DNA of 64,000 nucleotides from Chitinimonas koreensis (GTDB lineage: Bacteria; Pseudomonadota; Gammaproteobacteria; Burkholderiales; Chitinimonadaceae), in contig NZ_CP060704.1 of NCBI RefSeq assembly GCF_014353015.1, positions 1,079,001-1,143,000 on the forward strand, in the 5' to 3' direction. Every line of letters starts with the position of its first letter. Position 1 is the stretch's first letter. The notes under the pieces were generated by a model. The model was not told the origin of the DNA, ran no database searches, and was given only the letters and a program-made list of their open reading frames with translations. Positions 63,616 to 64,000 of the stretch are shown here, piece by piece. Position numbers and translations under genes: made by a program.

Positions 63616-64000
63616 ATGAGTGACACCCGCTACGCCGGCGTGATCGAAGCCTTCTGCAAGCTGATCGGCTTCGACGACGCCACCGCCCTGATCCAGCGCG
63701 GCCAGCTCGTGCTCGACGAGGTGGTCTTCACCCTGAACTGCGATCCGCTGGTCGCGCCCGAAACCGTCACCGTCTACTGCGACTTCGGCGAGCCCGAGCC
63801 CTGGCTCGCGGCGCAGGCCTACCGCGCGGTGCTGGGCAGCAACCTGTTCCTCTACGGCAGCGGCGAGTCGATCTTCTGCGCGCTGCCCAGCAACGGCCAC
63901 GTCACGCTGGCCAGCCGCATTCCGCTGGCCGAGCTGCAGGCCGAGCCCCTGCTGGTGATGCTGCAGGAGCAGGCCGCGGCGGCCAGGAACTGGCGCAAGC
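63616..64000 (+). CDS. T3SS effector chaperone (CesT-like) 2, runs off the window
   Basis: The first 128 residues of a paralogue of the chaperone at 52237: RYAGVIEAFCKLIGFDDATALIQRGQLVLDEVVFTL, VTVYCDFGEPEP, AYRAVLGSNLFLYGSGESIFCALPSNGHVTLASRIPLAEL. Most positions are identical or similar to copy 1, and the upstream hrp box and ribosome site (CGAGGAGACAAGACG) are also alike, so the whole promoter-chaperone unit was duplicated. The gene is complete at its start and cut by the window end. An effector gene is expected just beyond. Confidence 0.8.
   Translation, partial: MSDTRYAGVIEAFCKLIGFDDATALIQRGQLVLDEVVFTLNCDPLVAPETVTVYCDFGEPEPWLAAQAYRAVLGSNLFLYGSGESIFCALPSNGHVTLASRIPLAELQAEPLLVMLQEQAAAARNWRK

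Overview
High-GC Gram-negative chromosome. The Neisseria/Burkholderia-type porin, the lptM-lysA pair, cyaY, selD/selU and overall codon use suggest a betaproteobacterium, possibly of the Neisseriales (Chitinimonas/Chromobacterium-like). That placement is inference from gene content only.

Layout. 0-34 kb is mostly housekeeping and metabolism: porin, YqaA, CyaY, LptM-LysA, tRNA-Asn, a FIST-histidine kinase pair, a class III aminotransferase, a glutamine amidotransferase, and a beta-alanine/malonate-semialdehyde module (MocR regulator, omega-aminotransferase, mmsA) with a nearby solute-binding protein. It continues with a periplasmic cyclophilin, a TPR-GGDEF protein, a PfpI-like protein, bifunctional NAD(P)H-hydrate repair, small metabolic genes, an AT-rich patch of unknowns at 27.5-29.6 kb, a structured RNA leader with tiny genes, and the divergent selD/selU pair. 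35.0-47.6 kb holds a large part of a type III secretion system (T3SS). Its order matches the Hrp1 (Pseudomonas syringae/Erwinia) layout: pilin-like, harpin-like, SctI, SctJ, SctK, SctL, then HrpF-like, HrpG-like, SctC, then an ECF sigma factor divergent from SctW, then SctV. 47.8-54.4 kb holds two tandem secreted RCC1-repeat proteins, a periplasmic binding protein, a small secreted protein and a T3SS chaperone plus candidate effector. 54.6-62.7 kb is a giant secreted SpvB/FG-GAP/Rhs polymorphic toxin with an ADP-ribosyltransferase-like tip and a candidate immunity gene. An IS3-type remnant follows. The window ends in a second T3SS chaperone paralogous to the first.

How it works together. Six copies of a motif (G/T)GAAC(C/T)-N15-TCAC(T/C)CA lie upstream of T3SS genes and of both chaperone genes. 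This fits the hrp box read by HrpL-type ECF sigma factors, and an ECF sigma gene sits inside the locus. The likely regulon therefore includes a 58-codon gene too short for usual annotation and at least one new chaperone-effector cassette. The ATPase and most inner-membrane export genes (SctN, Q, R, S, T, U, D) are not in the window.

Data quality. Eleven genes are interrupted by single-base frameshifts (14 sites). Every one is repaired by adding one base to a short homopolymer, almost always G or C. The simplest reading is systematic homopolymer undercalling in the assembly rather than pseudogenes, so coordinates of these genes are given across the frameshift. The intergenic spaces are rich in dispersed palindromic repeats of several families.
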